Shown: positions 10,972 to 20,589, counted from the first letter of the stretch. The stretch is 58,523 nucleotides of DNA from Actinomortierella ambigua (GCA_016098155.1 JAAAJB010000167.1:1-58523), one strand, 5' to 3'. Notes: a model not told the origin generated them from the letters alone. Numbers and translations: made by a program.

Positions 10972-11688
10972 TTAGAAGCCAAGAGCCTCCTTGACGAGAA
11001 CAACCTGGATGCGGCCGGGGTTGAAGGGGTTTGCGCTAGCAACCACCTCGTAGTGTACGAGGGCCGAGCCAGGAACACCATAGGCATCACGGGAACGGGC
11101 AGACTCGACAGCAAGAGCAAACTCCTGGGTGCGCTTCTTGGCCTCCTGGATATCCTTGACAATCTTGTTCGAGCCGACGATCACAATCACGTTGCCAGCA
11201 CCAAAGGCAACACCGCCAACCTTCGATCCTGACAGATCACCGTGAGCCATCTCGCCGTTCTCCGTGACAGCAGCCATCGACGTCAGGTAGTAGTCAACAG
11301 TCGAACCCTTGGTGCGACGGAGCTCGGCCTGCTTAGCCATGTCGGTCTCAGCGAGGATGGTGGCATGGACATTGTCCCACTCGGTCTCACCCTTCAAGTA
11401 GGTGATGAAGCCAATCTCCTCCAGAGTGGTGGAGTGAGCGTTGTTGACAGAGGCACCCTTGGGGATCAGCGACTTGAGGGTGTTGAAGGCCTCGGTCTTG
11501 TCCTGAGCCAGATGGACCTTGAAGCCCTTTGCCTCAAGACCGGCCTTGGCGGCCTGGACGCGCTCCTCGGAGGCAGGCTTGGCATAGGGCGAGTTTGCGA
11601 GACCCGAGGCAGCGAGCTGCTCATCAGACTTGAGGAGGGCAGCAAAGGTGTGCTTCTCGTGTTCGTTCTTGGGGTGGGCGGCAGTCAT
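10972..11688 (-). CDS. LUD-domain protein 2 (LutC/YkgG-like)
   Basis: Intronless, 238 aa. I chose ATG 11688 (MTAAHPKNEHEKHT) over an upstream in-frame ATG at 11799, because HPKNEHEKHT is where copies 3 and 4 begin their shared domain and because a TATAAAA lies 120 bases upstream, inside which the longer frame would be untranslated leader. The domain carries GASVNNAHSTTLEEIGF, STVDYYLTSMAAVTENGEM and GGVAFGAGNVIVIVGSNKIV. It lacks the amphipathic N-terminal extension of copies 3 and 4. The core is almost identical at DNA level to those copies, much closer than to LUD 1. Convergent with kelch copy D. Confidence 0.88.
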   Translation of the reverse strand: MTAAHPKNEHEKHTFAALLKSDEQLAASGLANSPYAKPASEERVQAAKAGLEAKGFKVHLAQDKTEAFNTLKSLIPKGASVNNAHSTTLEEIGFITYLKGETEWDNVHATILAETDMAKQAELRRTKGSTVDYYLTSMAAVTENGEMAHGDLSGSKVGGVAFGAGNVIVIVGSNKIVKDIQEAKKRTQEFALAVESARSRDAYGVPGSALVHYEVVASANPFNPGRIQVVLVKEALGF

Positions 11689-11807
11689 GGTTGATTGTAG
11701 TGTTGGTTTGTTGGAGTGTTGGTTTGTGATGGGCGGTAAAGAGATGTGGTAGCGACTCTGAAGTACTTGCGATGGGTTGTGAAATTCTAGGGGGGGCAAG
11801 AGAGGGG

Positions 11808-11814
11808 TTTTATA
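11808..11814 (-). promoter_or_regulatory. TATA box of LUD gene 2
   Basis: TATAAAA on the minus strand followed by CCCC, 120 bases upstream of the chosen ATG at 11688. The leader between them is CA-rich near the ATG, as expected of a transcribed fungal 5' UTR. Confidence 0.5.
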
Positions 11815-12834
11815 CAGTGTTCTCGCTGCTGTGCCGCTTTGCCCTTATCGACTACAACTTTGATGTTACACTGCTGGTTTGTGTGCTTCCTCGGTTTACA
11901 AATCTCTTCATGAACTTTGTGCCCCTCTTTCCCTTGGTGGCTTGGGAAAACCTTATCAGGACATTTTTTACATCCAAACTTTGTTACGAACCGACGGCGC
12001 GGCGCACTCTTGCGACACCAACACTTTGAAACGTGGGCTGCAGTTGGGTCGGATGTTGAGGTTCGACAACCCCCTCTGATTTAGCGACATCCAAAATGGA
12101 GAGTGGGCACTATGGGCATCAGACTTAGTTCCTATGTGCTGTACGCAACTCATTGCCTGTGGGTTCGTGAGAGCGTGTATGTACCAAGTACTGTACGCGT
12201 ATCGGAACAAACTCTCTTGGGCCCGTGGATCTCCTCTGACTGGCAGAAAACTTTACTGGGCCCTTATCATGGTACGTACAATACAGCCCAAAAGCTATTT
12301 TCTGGACCTAAGCCACAGTTTCTCTGTTCATTTGTCATGCGTTCATCTTTCTAATTGGACTACACTGCTGGGAACCCATAACCTGGTGCGGGGTAGAGCT
12401 GATGGCCGTGTGCCTGAGTTTTTTTTTTTTTACACAGGGCTTCACCGGGTACTCGGCTGTTGTTTCTCGTGAAGCACTGGGCGTACTTTGGTAACATGCC
12501 ATAAACGCCTCAGACAATCTCCAAAGCGGAATACATTCTTTTGAAGTTCAGCTCGATATAGTACGCGAGCAATGATGTTCAAAAACTCCCTTCCTCATAT
12601 TAAAGGAGCTGCACCATAACGGTTGCCCACCATGAATAACAAGAAATCACGTTTAGCACCACCCTCATCCTCAAAGTATGTACTTCACACTGCTGTTCAT
12701 CCATGAGACCATATAGCTTTTGGGTACATCTTCCATTATGTATATCCATATTGGTTGGCATAAAGTCAAGGGGTATTGGGCTCAAAGTAGTCCAATAGTC
12801 GCATTTATTGCAGTGTACGTCTCAATCTTTGGAT
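11815..12834. other. Intergenic spacer upstream of LUD 2
   Basis: Apart from the LUD 2 promoter elements, I see no gene here. Plus-strand ORFs at 12103-12472 are short, overlap in several frames, and look like no known protein. A run of about 14 T lies at 12418-12431. Confidence 0.4.
11930..11950 (-). promoter_or_regulatory. LUD-family upstream element, copy at LUD 2
   Basis: The plus strand shows CCCTTGGTGGCTTGGGAAAA, about 250 bases before the ATG. The core GGTGGCTTG matches the longer shared element upstream of LUD 3 and LUD 4. This is the weakest of the three copies next to intact genes. Confidence 0.4.
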
Positions 12835-13215
12835 TAGGGGGCCTCTTTGACGGGTTTCACTAGGACGCAGTCAAGGTGGAGGGGTTGTCAAGGACAGTGC
12901 GCTGAGCCAAGAAGAGTCGACAACAAGGACAAGCTCACGTGTACTTTTCTTAGCTCTCATCGTCTCTTTTGCAACCTTGGTCTAGTCGCCAATTACAATC
13001 ACATTGCCAGCATCAAAGCCAGCACCACCTACATTGCGGGCTTAGCAGACCACCATGTGCAATCACACCGCTCTCGGTGACAGCAGGCATCGATGTGAGG
13101 AAGCAAGTCGACGGTCTAGCCCTTGGTCCAGAGCAAGTGCTATTCATAACAAGCTTTGGTGACGTAGGGTAATTTCCTACTCGGTCTCATCCCTCACATT
13201 GATGTGTGGACCGGG
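12835..13215 (-). pseudogene. Decayed LUD-domain gene
   Basis: This stretch aligns base by base with the C-terminal two thirds of LUD genes 2-4. Clear blocks on the plus strand are TTACAATCACATTGCCAGCA (12985-13010 region) against ATCACAATCACGTTGCCAGCA, then GCTCTCGGTGACAGCAGGCATCGATG against GTTCTCCGTGACAGCAGCCATCGACG, and CTACTCGGTCTCATCCCTCA against CCACTCGGTCTCACCCTTCA. The 3' end, with the last conserved codons, is visible at about 12840-12900. Many substitutions, several indels and a gap of about 50 bases break every frame. The N-terminal third is not recognisable. It lies in the same orientation as its four intact relatives. Confidence 0.8.
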
Positions 13216-13854
13216 ACGAGTGGCAGATGTTCTATCAGACAGTGACAGTGGTAAAAATATCAGCCGTTTGCGTGTTCTTAGAACATCTCAGAATAGGTAG
13301 CTGCTGGTGTTTGAGGCGTCTCTATTTTAAAAAGAAAGAACGACGGTTGAGATGCTTGTGTTTCACTCCCCCCAGCCGTTCCTGTCAGTGGTGGCTTGCA
13401 AGGTAGACATGTTCGACTTTCCAGTTTCGACCATCGTAGTTGTCCAGCTGACCCTTTGGATCCAATTACGGATTAAAGAAGTGCACGGGCGCTGCACGGA
13501 ATCTATCCCGCATGCTGCAAGAGATCGGTGGCTGTGACCCAAAGGCATTTATGAACTAACTATGGAAAGGGGGGCATCCACGTGAGTGGATGGAAGACTC
13601 TAAGAGTGAGTAATCTATTGGAGATGTTCTGAGGCATGTGTTTTTTAGTGGATTAATCCACATTTACACGGACCTTAACTTTCCCAGCATAGTGATCCAG
13701 CATGTCAATCAATATCTCATATGGGCACAACATAACTCGACAACAAAAACACTAAGTTTAAGATACAGAAGAATCGATTTATGGAAAAGTTCAAAGAGGA
13801 CTAATGTACATATTAACAATAAAGGAGGAAATGCTACACGCGAGAGTTGTCAGC
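13216..13854. other. Intergenic spacer downstream of LUD 3
   Basis: Nothing coding is visible apart from the relic element. The sequence may contain the unrecognisable N-terminal part of the LUD pseudogene. Confidence 0.35.
13385..13402 (-). promoter_or_regulatory. Possible relic of the LUD-family upstream element
   Basis: The plus strand reads AGTGGTGGCTTGCAAGG, sharing TGGTGGCTTGCAA-like sequence with the element at LUD 4 (CGGTGGCTTGCAATTTT). It lies upstream of the decayed LUD gene in the orientation and range expected for that gene's former promoter. Confidence 0.35.
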
Positions 13855-14655
13855 TTAGAAGCCAAGTGCCTCGTTGACGAGAACAACCTGGACACGGTTG
13901 GTGTTGAATGGGCTCGGGTTGGCAATAGTCTCATAGTGGACAAGAGCAGAGCCAGGAACACCATAGGCATCACGAGAACGGGCAGACTCGAAAGGAAGTG
14001 CAAACTCTCTTGTTCGCTTCTCGGCCTCATCAAGGTCCTTAACGATCTTGTTCGAACCGACGATCACAATCACGTTGCCAGCACCAAAGGCAACACCGCC
14101 AACCTTCGATCCAGACAGATCACCGTGAGCCATCTCGCCATTCTCCGTGACAGCAGCCATCGACGTCAGGTAGTAGTCGACAGTCGAACCCTTGGTACGA
14201 CGAAGCTCGGCCTGCTTAGCCCTGTCGGTCTCAGCAAGAATGGCAGCGTGGACATTGTCCCACTCGGTCTCACCCTTCAGGTAGGTGATGAAGCCAATCT
14301 CCTCCAGAGTGGTGGAGTGAGCGTTGTTAACAGAGGCACCCTTGGGGATCAGCGACTTGAGGGTGTTGAAGGCCTCAGACTTGTTCTGAGCTACATGGAC
14401 CTTGAAGCCCTTTGCCTCGAGACCGGCCTTGGCAGTCTGGAAACGCTCCTGGGAGGCAGGCTGGGAATAGGGCGAGTTTGCGAGACCCGAGGCAGCGAGC
14501 TGTGCATCAGACTTGAGGAGAGCAGCGCGGGTGTGCTTCTCGTGCTCGTTCTTTGGATGGGTGGCAGCAGCACGCGTCTGCGTTACAGTGACGGCCGGGA
14601 TGGCAGCAGCAGCAGCAACAGGTGCAGCTGGTGCAGCAGGACGAGCGGCGGGGCG

Positions 14656-14687
<32 letters not shown>

Positions 14688-14793
14688 ATCGAGTAGGGGC
14701 AGAAGCAGCAGTGTGAGCAGCGTTCGTCTGCGAGACGTGGTCCTTTGAGTTGGACTTGAAGATATTCTTAACGCGGCTGATCAGAGAAGGCAT
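13855..14793 (-). CDS. LUD-domain protein 3 with Pro/Ala-rich N-terminal extension
   Basis: Intronless, 312 aa, ATG 14793. Residues 1-15 (MPSLISRVKNIFKSN) form a short basic amphipathic segment that could bind membranes or direct targeting. Residues 25-75 are an Ala/Pro linker with an APAPAPAP run, encoded by a GGAGCA repeat near 14657-14686. From about residue 78 (THPKNEHEKHT) the LUD domain matches copies 2 and 4, with NNAHSTTLEEIGF, VDYYLTSMAAVTENGEMA and NVIVIVGSNKIVKDLDEA, ending NEALGF. A long ORF on the opposite strand over this gene is a by-product of codon choice. The biochemical role is not known; see LUD 1. Confidence 0.88.
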
Positions 14794-14835
14794 GTTTGTC
14801 TGGTGGTTGTGAAAGAGAGAGAACGCAGTAGACTT

Positions 14836-14842
14836 CTTTATA
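14836..14842 (-). promoter_or_regulatory. TATA-like element of LUD gene 3
   Basis: TATAAAG on the minus strand, 43 bases before the ATG, so the leader would be very short. A second candidate, TATATATA, lies at about 14912-14921 and would give a more usual leader. Confidence 0.35.
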
Positions 14843-14951
14843 GAAGGTAAAAGGCGAGAAAGTTTTTTTGTGTGTAAGACGATAGTTAACTGTTGTAGCT
14901 CAGCGGGCCGTATATATACAATTCTGCAGGAGTATGGTGGTTGGTCAAAGC

Positions 14952-14985
14952 TCTTACAAATCCCGGTGGCTTGAGATGTGAAAAA
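14952..14985 (-). promoter_or_regulatory. LUD-family upstream element, copy at LUD 3
   Basis: The plus strand contains CTTACAAATCCCGGTGGCTTG (given in two parts: CTTACAAATC, CCGGTGGCTTG), then GTGAAAAAT. The same order appears upstream of LUD 4 with one substitution in the core. It ends about 165 bases before the ATG. Confidence 0.6.
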
Positions 14986-15602
14986 TCAAATTTTTTTGTC
15001 CAACTGACAGAAAATCCGCACTGCGCCAATGGGACGTAGTGCTGATTTTGTCACAACCCTCTTTTTTCTGTCTGGTTTCTAAGCCATTTTCAAGTCGGCG
15101 AATGCTGACGCCTTATCTTGTGCCACCACGAAAGTCACTTTTGCCGCAACAGGGAAGTACCGACTTGAATCTTCGTTAAACCCTGAATTTGACAACCCCC
15201 CCGCCAGAAATGAATCCAGGGTGAAAAGGGCGTCGCCAGGGACATGAAATAAAACCTCCCACGTAAGAGATGATGAGGGAAAAACACCATAAAGTGGAAA
15301 ACTTCGATAAAATGTATAGAGAGAGAGGAGAAAACAACCTCAGAGGCATCGACGATTTAGCAAATTGATTCACTCAGAGTTGCATAGATATTGCCCTGCA
15401 TCAGACTGTAGCATTCGTTTGGTGAGCATTTAATAGCATGCCAATCGATATCTCATTGAGCGCAAGGTGTTTCCGACATTATAAAGCACAATAAAAAAGG
15501 TACAGATTCAACCGAAGACTTTAATGAGGAAGTTGAGAATGGACTACTAGTTTACACATTAAGGGATAGAGATAGAGGATGCTTCGACCAAGAAATGGCG
15601 GC
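14986..15602. other. Intergenic spacer between LUD 3 and LUD 4
   Basis: No ORF of coding character is visible. The stretch near 15010-15030 (CGCACTGCGCCAATGGGACG) has no clear partner elsewhere. Confidence 0.35.
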
Positions 15603-16475
15603 TTAGAAGCCAAGAGCCTCGTTGACAAGGACAACCTGGATACGATCGGGGTTGAAAGGGTTGGGGTTGGCAATGACCTCATAGTGGACAAGAGCAGAGG
15701 CAGGAACGCCATAGGCATCGCGAGCACGAGCAGACTCGACAGCGAGGGCAAACTCGTTGGTACGCTTCTCGGCCTCCTCGATATCCTTGACAATCTTGTT
15801 CGAACCGACGATCACAATCACGTTGCCAGCACCAAAGGCAACACCGCCAACCTTCGATCCTGACAGATCACCGTGAGCCATCTCGCCATTCTCCGTGACA
15901 GCAGCCATCGACGTCAGGTAGTAGTCGACAGTCGAACCCTTGGTACGGCGAAGCTCAGCCTGCTTACCCATGTCAGTCTCAGCGAGGATGGTGGCATGGA
16001 CATTGTCCCACTCGGTCTCACCCTTCAGGTAGGTGATGAAGCCAATCTCCTCCAGAGTGGTGGAGTGAGCGTTGTTGACAGAGGCACCCTTGGGGATCAG
16101 CGACTTGAGGGTGTTGAAAGCCTCAGTCTTGTTCTGAGCCAGATGGACCTTGAAGCCCTTAGCCTCGAGACCGGCCTTGGCGGCCTGGACGCGCTCCTGG
16201 GAGGCAGGCTTGGCATAGGGCGAGTTTGCGAGACCCGAGGCAGCGAGCTGCTCATCAGACTTGAGGAGGGCAGCGAGGGTGTGCTTCTCGTGCCCGTTCT
16301 TGGGGTGGGTGGCGGGAGCCTCAATCTGAGGAGCAGTCGCAGAGACAACAGCCGCCTTAGAAACGGGGGCAGCCTCAGCCACAGGGGCAAGGGTAGAAGC
16401 CGAAGCCGCGGGCTTCTGCTTCAGGTCCTTCTTGGACTTGAAGATGGACTTGACACGTTTGAGTAGGGAAGGCAT
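15603..16475 (-). CDS. LUD-domain protein 4 with N-terminal extension
   Basis: Intronless, 290 aa, ATG 16475. It begins MPSLLKRVKSIFKSKKDLK, the same amphipathic basic head as LUD 3, then an Ala/Ser/Val-rich linker to about residue 56, then the LUD domain from THPKNGHEKHT. The DNA across the domain is nearly identical to LUD 2 and 3, while the linkers differ, so the domain is either recently duplicated or kept alike by gene conversion. All core motifs are present and it ends NEALGF. Likely the same activity as its neighbours, with different localisation from LUD 1 and 2 if the head is a targeting or membrane-binding signal (inference). Confidence 0.88.
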   Translation of the reverse strand: MPSLLKRVKSIFKSKKDLKQKPAASASTLAPVAEAAPVSKAAVVSATAPQIEAPATHPKNGHEKHTLAALLKSDEQLAASGLANSPYAKPASQERVQAAKAGLEAKGFKVHLAQNKTEAFNTLKSLIPKGASVNNAHSTTLEEIGFITYLKGETEWDNVHATILAETDMGKQAELRRTKGSTVDYYLTSMAAVTENGEMAHGDLSGSKVGGVAFGAGNVIVIVGSNKIVKDIEEAEKRTNEFALAVESARARDAYGVPASALVHYEVIANPNPFNPDRIQVVLVNEALGF

Positions 16476-16590
16476 AGTGGAGTAGAGGGTTGGTGTTGGA
16501 GAGTACTGGTGAGAGAGAAGAAGAGGATGTAGAGAAGTGAGGGGGATGTAGCGAAGAGTGAATTGGGGGGAAGTGGTGTGTTTTAGCCTG

Positions 16591-16598
16591 CTTTTATG
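16591..16598 (-). promoter_or_regulatory. TATA-like element of LUD gene 4
   Basis: CATAAAAG on the minus strand, 116 bases before the ATG, nearly the same spacing as the TATAAAA of LUD 2 (120 bases). Confidence 0.4.
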
Positions 16599-16663
16599 TT
16601 ATGCGCGGAGTGGATACATGAGGATGAGCACCATGAGAGCTTAAACTTTTTACGCTCCGGAGG

Positions 16664-16712
16664 GTCAACCTTACAAATCTCGGTGGCTTGCAATTTTAGT
16701 GAAAAATGTACT
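16664..16712 (-). promoter_or_regulatory. LUD-family upstream element, copy at LUD 4
   Basis: The plus strand reads GTCAACCTTACAAATCTC then GGTGGCTTGCAATTTTAG then GTGAAAAATG. Compared with the LUD 3 copy, the GTCAA, CTTACAAATC, CGGTGGCTTG and GTGAAAAAT blocks are all kept in order, while the bases between differ. Such block conservation inside diverged flanks suggests a protein-binding site. Confidence 0.6.
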
Positions 16713-16982
16713 ACTGTAATCTAAGCAAGAAGGTCACAGGCACTGCATGCTATCAAAAGGCCTGTATCGTCGTCGAAACTGAATACCAGGCTCTCAATAC
16801 AGGTTTGCCTATCAACAATGACATATATTTCCGACGAGGATTTCAAGGGAAAAAGACAAGGCGTATGTAAGAATTCTTGTCAATAGGGTGAGCAGCAGCT
16901 TTGTAAGGTACTTCGTTGTTCCATTGTAATCGGCCCTCTCTTCACACGAAAAAAAAAATAAGCAAAAACGGCCATTTCTCAC

Positions 16983-18215
16983 CTATGGTGCCGAGCGACA
17001 TTAGCGATATACTGCAACACGTCGCCACTCAAGCGATATCCGCACCCGGGGCATGCCATTTCCCGGGTCGCAGTTTGCCCATGACCTGCGGTGTGGGGTT
17101 GCTGCTGCTCTTGTAGAGGATGGAACGGTGCCTTCAAACACCGAAAGCATGGTTGCCCTGCCAGCAAGGTTAAAACCTCGTCTTCGATGCCAAATGTCCC
17201 GTTAGCCGCAATGGATAGTGATGAAGAAGTGGTACTTTGGGATGATGTATCCTGATGGCGGAGGTATTCTTCGATAGCATACTGCATTTCATGTTGTTCC
17301 TGCTCCAGTAACATGTCGTAGCTAGGGTCATAATCTAAGACAAAAAGGAGGTTGTAGAGAAGCTAGTTAGACGTACTGCATAGCATCTTTAGACATGCAA
17401 CGCGGTAAACGAGATCCTTGTGCTTTTACCATCGCGTTGCTGTAGCATCTCCTGCTCAAACCCTTCGATCTCTTGCTCGGATAGTCCTTTAAGCTCTGCC
17501 CAGAGCGCTGCTGCGTGCTCCGTCTTGAATTTTTCCCATTCCTCCGCAATGATTCTCTACAATTGGCAGTGGTAGTCAGAGAGCATGTTGTTGGTTTAGT
17601 AAACGATGATCTACAAAATATTTGGATAACCATGCAAACAGAGAGATTGACAAGGAATACCTGTTCTTCTTCCTCACTCAACTGAGGCATCAAGTCATCT
17701 CTTGAAAGCGAACTTCCACTGCCGTGTGGGCCTCCAACAATGCTACCGCCATGATTTTCGTCTGTAGAGCGTTGATCAAGCAACAGTCCTTGGCGGCGTG
17801 CATTCTGGATTGAGGCCCGGGTATCTTTAATGCGATTTTCAATCTGGTTCCACAATCGACTTCGCCACCTCTTCGAATCTCCAACGCCTCGTTCTTGTTT
17901 CAGGGACATCCGATCGCCAGGGTTGAGTTGCCGCAATTCGACATCACTATCGGGCTGATGGTGATGTCCTCCGTGTGGGTTGAAGAGGGGTTGAAAGTGA
18001 GGTTGGTGGTGTGGTAAGCTTGATGACGACGTAGGAGGGGCGAAATTTGGTGGCGTCACAAGTGCAAAGGACCCTTCCATATTGACAGGTGTTGATGAAT
18101 GGAATAAAACTGAGGGCTGTTGCATCTCTGCTCCAAATGAAAACACTCCGGGCGACTCTTCATTTCGTGCGCGGGCTGCTGCTGCGCTTGCTGTGGGAGT
18201 GAAGGTGAATTCCAT
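16983..18215 (-). CDS. RPA-interacting protein (RPAIN/RIP-alpha) homologue; last exon unresolved
   Basis: Exons 18215-17661, 17556-17430 and 17334-16983 join in frame (donors GTATTC, GTAAAA, GTGAGA). The start is the first ATG in frame (MEFTFTPTAS). After a long His/Pro-rich N-terminus comes a basic helix, SKRWRSRLWNQIENRIKDTR, resembling the RPA-binding N-terminal region of RPAIN; then an acidic helical middle (AEEWEKFKTEHAAALWAELK, DYDPSYDMLLEQEQ); then a Cys finger, CFRCLKAPF ... ACPGCGYRLS, matching the C-x2-C/C-x2-C start of the RPAIN C-terminal zinc finger. RPAIN carries replication protein A into the nucleus. The last exon, holding the remaining ligands, should lie at about 16850-16955, but three acceptors near 16945 give different tails and I cannot choose. 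The gene diverges from MutY with 109 bases between start codons. Confidence 0.65.
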
Positions 18216-18324
18216 GCCTGGGTGTTCTGGTTTGTAGCAGAGATGCAAGCGGTCGAGTTTTGAGCTCAATACTCAAACTATTGTAAATAGTCACAACTGC
18301 AACGCCGCCGCCTATTGTCCTGAC

Positions 18325-20589
18325 ATGCACGAAAACACCAGCAGAGGCAGTAGCAGCATGACACCATCAGGACTGAGCAGACCGTCAAGAGCTGCATCCA
18401 CCAAGGCAGCATTGGCCATTAGTAACACTAGCAAATCCCATGGATCAGACGACGAAAGCCTGGACGAAAGCGACTCGGACACTTTCTCCGAGGTGGAGAC
18501 GAAAGAACAAGTGAGCGAGACTCAACCTAGAACTCGTGTCGCTAAAACCACCGTCATCGCAGCCACTGTCACCACAGGGAACGCTAAGAAAAGGATCAAG
18601 CAGGATCGCTCGCCTCTCTTATGCACCAGCGATGACACATTTATGTCAACGACCGCAAATGTTCAGGATATCGAAGATCTCATTTCTGACGCTGCTCGAG
18701 TCCGGCGGGCTGGAGGCCGACACTTGAGGGGCTACCATCTATTTATGACCACGCAGGAGCGCGAGAGACTGCAGCAGCATGTGGTAGATTGGTACGATAT
18801 CCATCATCGCAAGCTACCCTGGCGTCGAAGCTTTTTACTTGACGGACAGGCTGATGTTGCCAATCTGACCGCCGAGGATGGGCAACGTGCTTATGAGATT
18901 TGGGTGTCGGAGATCATGTGCCAGCAGACGCAGATTGCAACAGTGATACCTTATTACAACAAGTGGATGAGTCAGTGGCCGACCCTGGCTAGTCTCGCGG
19001 CAGCGGATATAGAGGACGTCAACAAAGCCTGGACAGGTCTAGGATATTACTCGCGGGCAAAGCGGTTACATGAAGGTGCTCAAAAGGTGCTGAAGGAGTT
19101 TAATGGCATCCTACCAGCGTAAGTGGACCATGATTCTAAGCGGTAACCCCGCCTTTTTGTTTTGTCACCTCGAGGATATTGTCGCTAAAAATTGGTACTT
19201 CTCGACGTTGATATAGTGATCCCGTTGAGCTCGCAAAATCAGTCCCAGGTATCGGGCGGTACACTGCGGGGGCAATCGTATCACATGCCTACAATGTCCC
19301 CGCAGCGATTGTGGATGGTAATGTAGTCCGGTTATTGTCGCGTCTACGAGCTATTGGAGGAGACGTCAAGAGTCCAAAGGTAGTCGACTTGCACTGGGAG
19401 GTGGCGGAGCAACTAGTCCACCAGACACGACCGGGCTGCTTTAACCAAGGATTGATGGAGCTCGGAGCATTAGTGTGTACACCTACCAATCCAAAGTGTG
19501 ACGAATGCCCTGTCCAGAGCAGCTGCAGGGCACTTGCGGAGGTAATTTTTTATATTCTGCCTGAAGGGTCATCGTGAGGAGAAAAGTGACCCTCCTCTCC
19601 GGTATTAACAAATCATTCCGTACTTCCTTCTACTATAGCGGCTAGAATTGAACCAAAGTCGCAAGGAAAAGCTAGGAGCGTCCCTGAAGCGTAAAGCATC
19701 AGACTTGGAGGACGAGCAATGGAGTGGCAAGAACGAGTGCGACCTTTGTCTTCCGGAAATCGAGGTGGATGGCAAAGATCGAGGACTAGTAACACAATAC
19801 CCACGGAAAGCGGTGAAAAAAGCACCGAGGGATGAAGGTAGGATGGCTACCGCGAGGCATTGGAGGTTGTCGTCTCATTACTCTTTCAATTGACTCACCG
19901 CTTTTCTGCTCTATTCTCTTCTCATAACCGGATGCTTGTCTTCAGAATGCGCGGTGTCGATTCTTCATCGAGTGTGGCGGTCAGATGATGACGGCGGTAC
20001 CCAGCGATCCGAATATCTGCTTGTCAAAAGACCCAACCAGGGTTTACTTGCCGGCATGTGGGAGTTCCCGACAGTCGAGCAAGAGGAGCTTGGCAAGGAA
20101 AAGGCAGCCCGATTAAAGGCCAAGGCTGCAGATAGTCTCTCCGATTACCAACATCGTTCTCAGTCCAGCGATTCGTTTCTACGAACCCGTCTTGGTATCA
20201 ATCTTGCAGAATGCTGCGACTCTGTCGTACGACAAGACCTCGGAAGCGCAACCCATCTCTTTTCCCATATCCGCAAAGTGTACCACGCCGAGTACATCAT
20301 GGCCACTGGGTGGCACTGGACAGATGCGCAATGGAAGCGTCCAAAGAATTGTCCGGAGGTGGAGTGGGTCTCTGAGGAGGCACTGGCGACGGCGGCGATC
20401 CCGACGGGTATCGGCAAGACATTTCAACTACTGCGGAAGCTTCGGACAGGCAAGTCCGGCGCAAAGAAAGCAAGCGGTGGTGCCTCTTCTTCGTCGCAGT
20501 CCGCATCAGCAAGGAATGCGCGCCCATCCTCTGAGCCAGACAAGAGTCAGCCAAGTATCTCCCGATTCTTTAAGCATCAGTCCAAATAG
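18325..20589 (+). CDS. MYH1: Adenine DNA glycosylase (MutY/MYH)
   Basis: Exons 18325-19118, 19217-19541, 19639-19837 and 19946-20589 give 653 aa. The enzyme removes adenine mispaired with 8-oxoguanine in base-excision repair. Visible features: catalytic Glu in SEIMCQQTQIATV; helix-hairpin-helix VPGIGRYTAGAI; catalytic Asp in VDGNVVR; the iron-sulphur loop CTPTNPKCDECPVQSSC (C-x6-C-x2-C-x5-C); an interdomain linker with further Cys (ECDLCLPEIE); and a C-terminal Nudix-like 8-oxoG recognition domain (KRPNQGLLAGMWEFP). The N-terminal 130 residues are Ser/Thr-rich and acidic, longer than in most relatives. The protein ends QPSISRFF plus six residues, a canonical PCNA-binding PIP box. Convergent with COA6, 76 bases apart. 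Confidence 0.95.

Noticed and set aside
11689..11799. Upstream in-frame ATG of LUD 2 at 11799
   Set aside because: The extra 37 residues have no match in the paralogues and would begin only a few bases after the TATAAAA sequence, leaving no room for a leader.
12055..12075. tRNA B-box-like GGTTCGACAACCCC
   Set aside because: The spacing within the box is wrong, and no A box or acceptor-stem pairing is found upstream.
12103..12472. Overlapping plus-strand ORFs of 83 and 112 aa
   Set aside because: No recognisable motif, overlapping frames, poly-T derived Phe run, and no leader or splice features.
13804..14748. Long plus-strand ORF over LUD 3 (and similar ones over LUD 1, 2 and 4)
   Set aside because: They are mirror frames of the LUD genes, kept open by codon choice; the proteins have no domain and the minus-strand frames carry clear family motifs.
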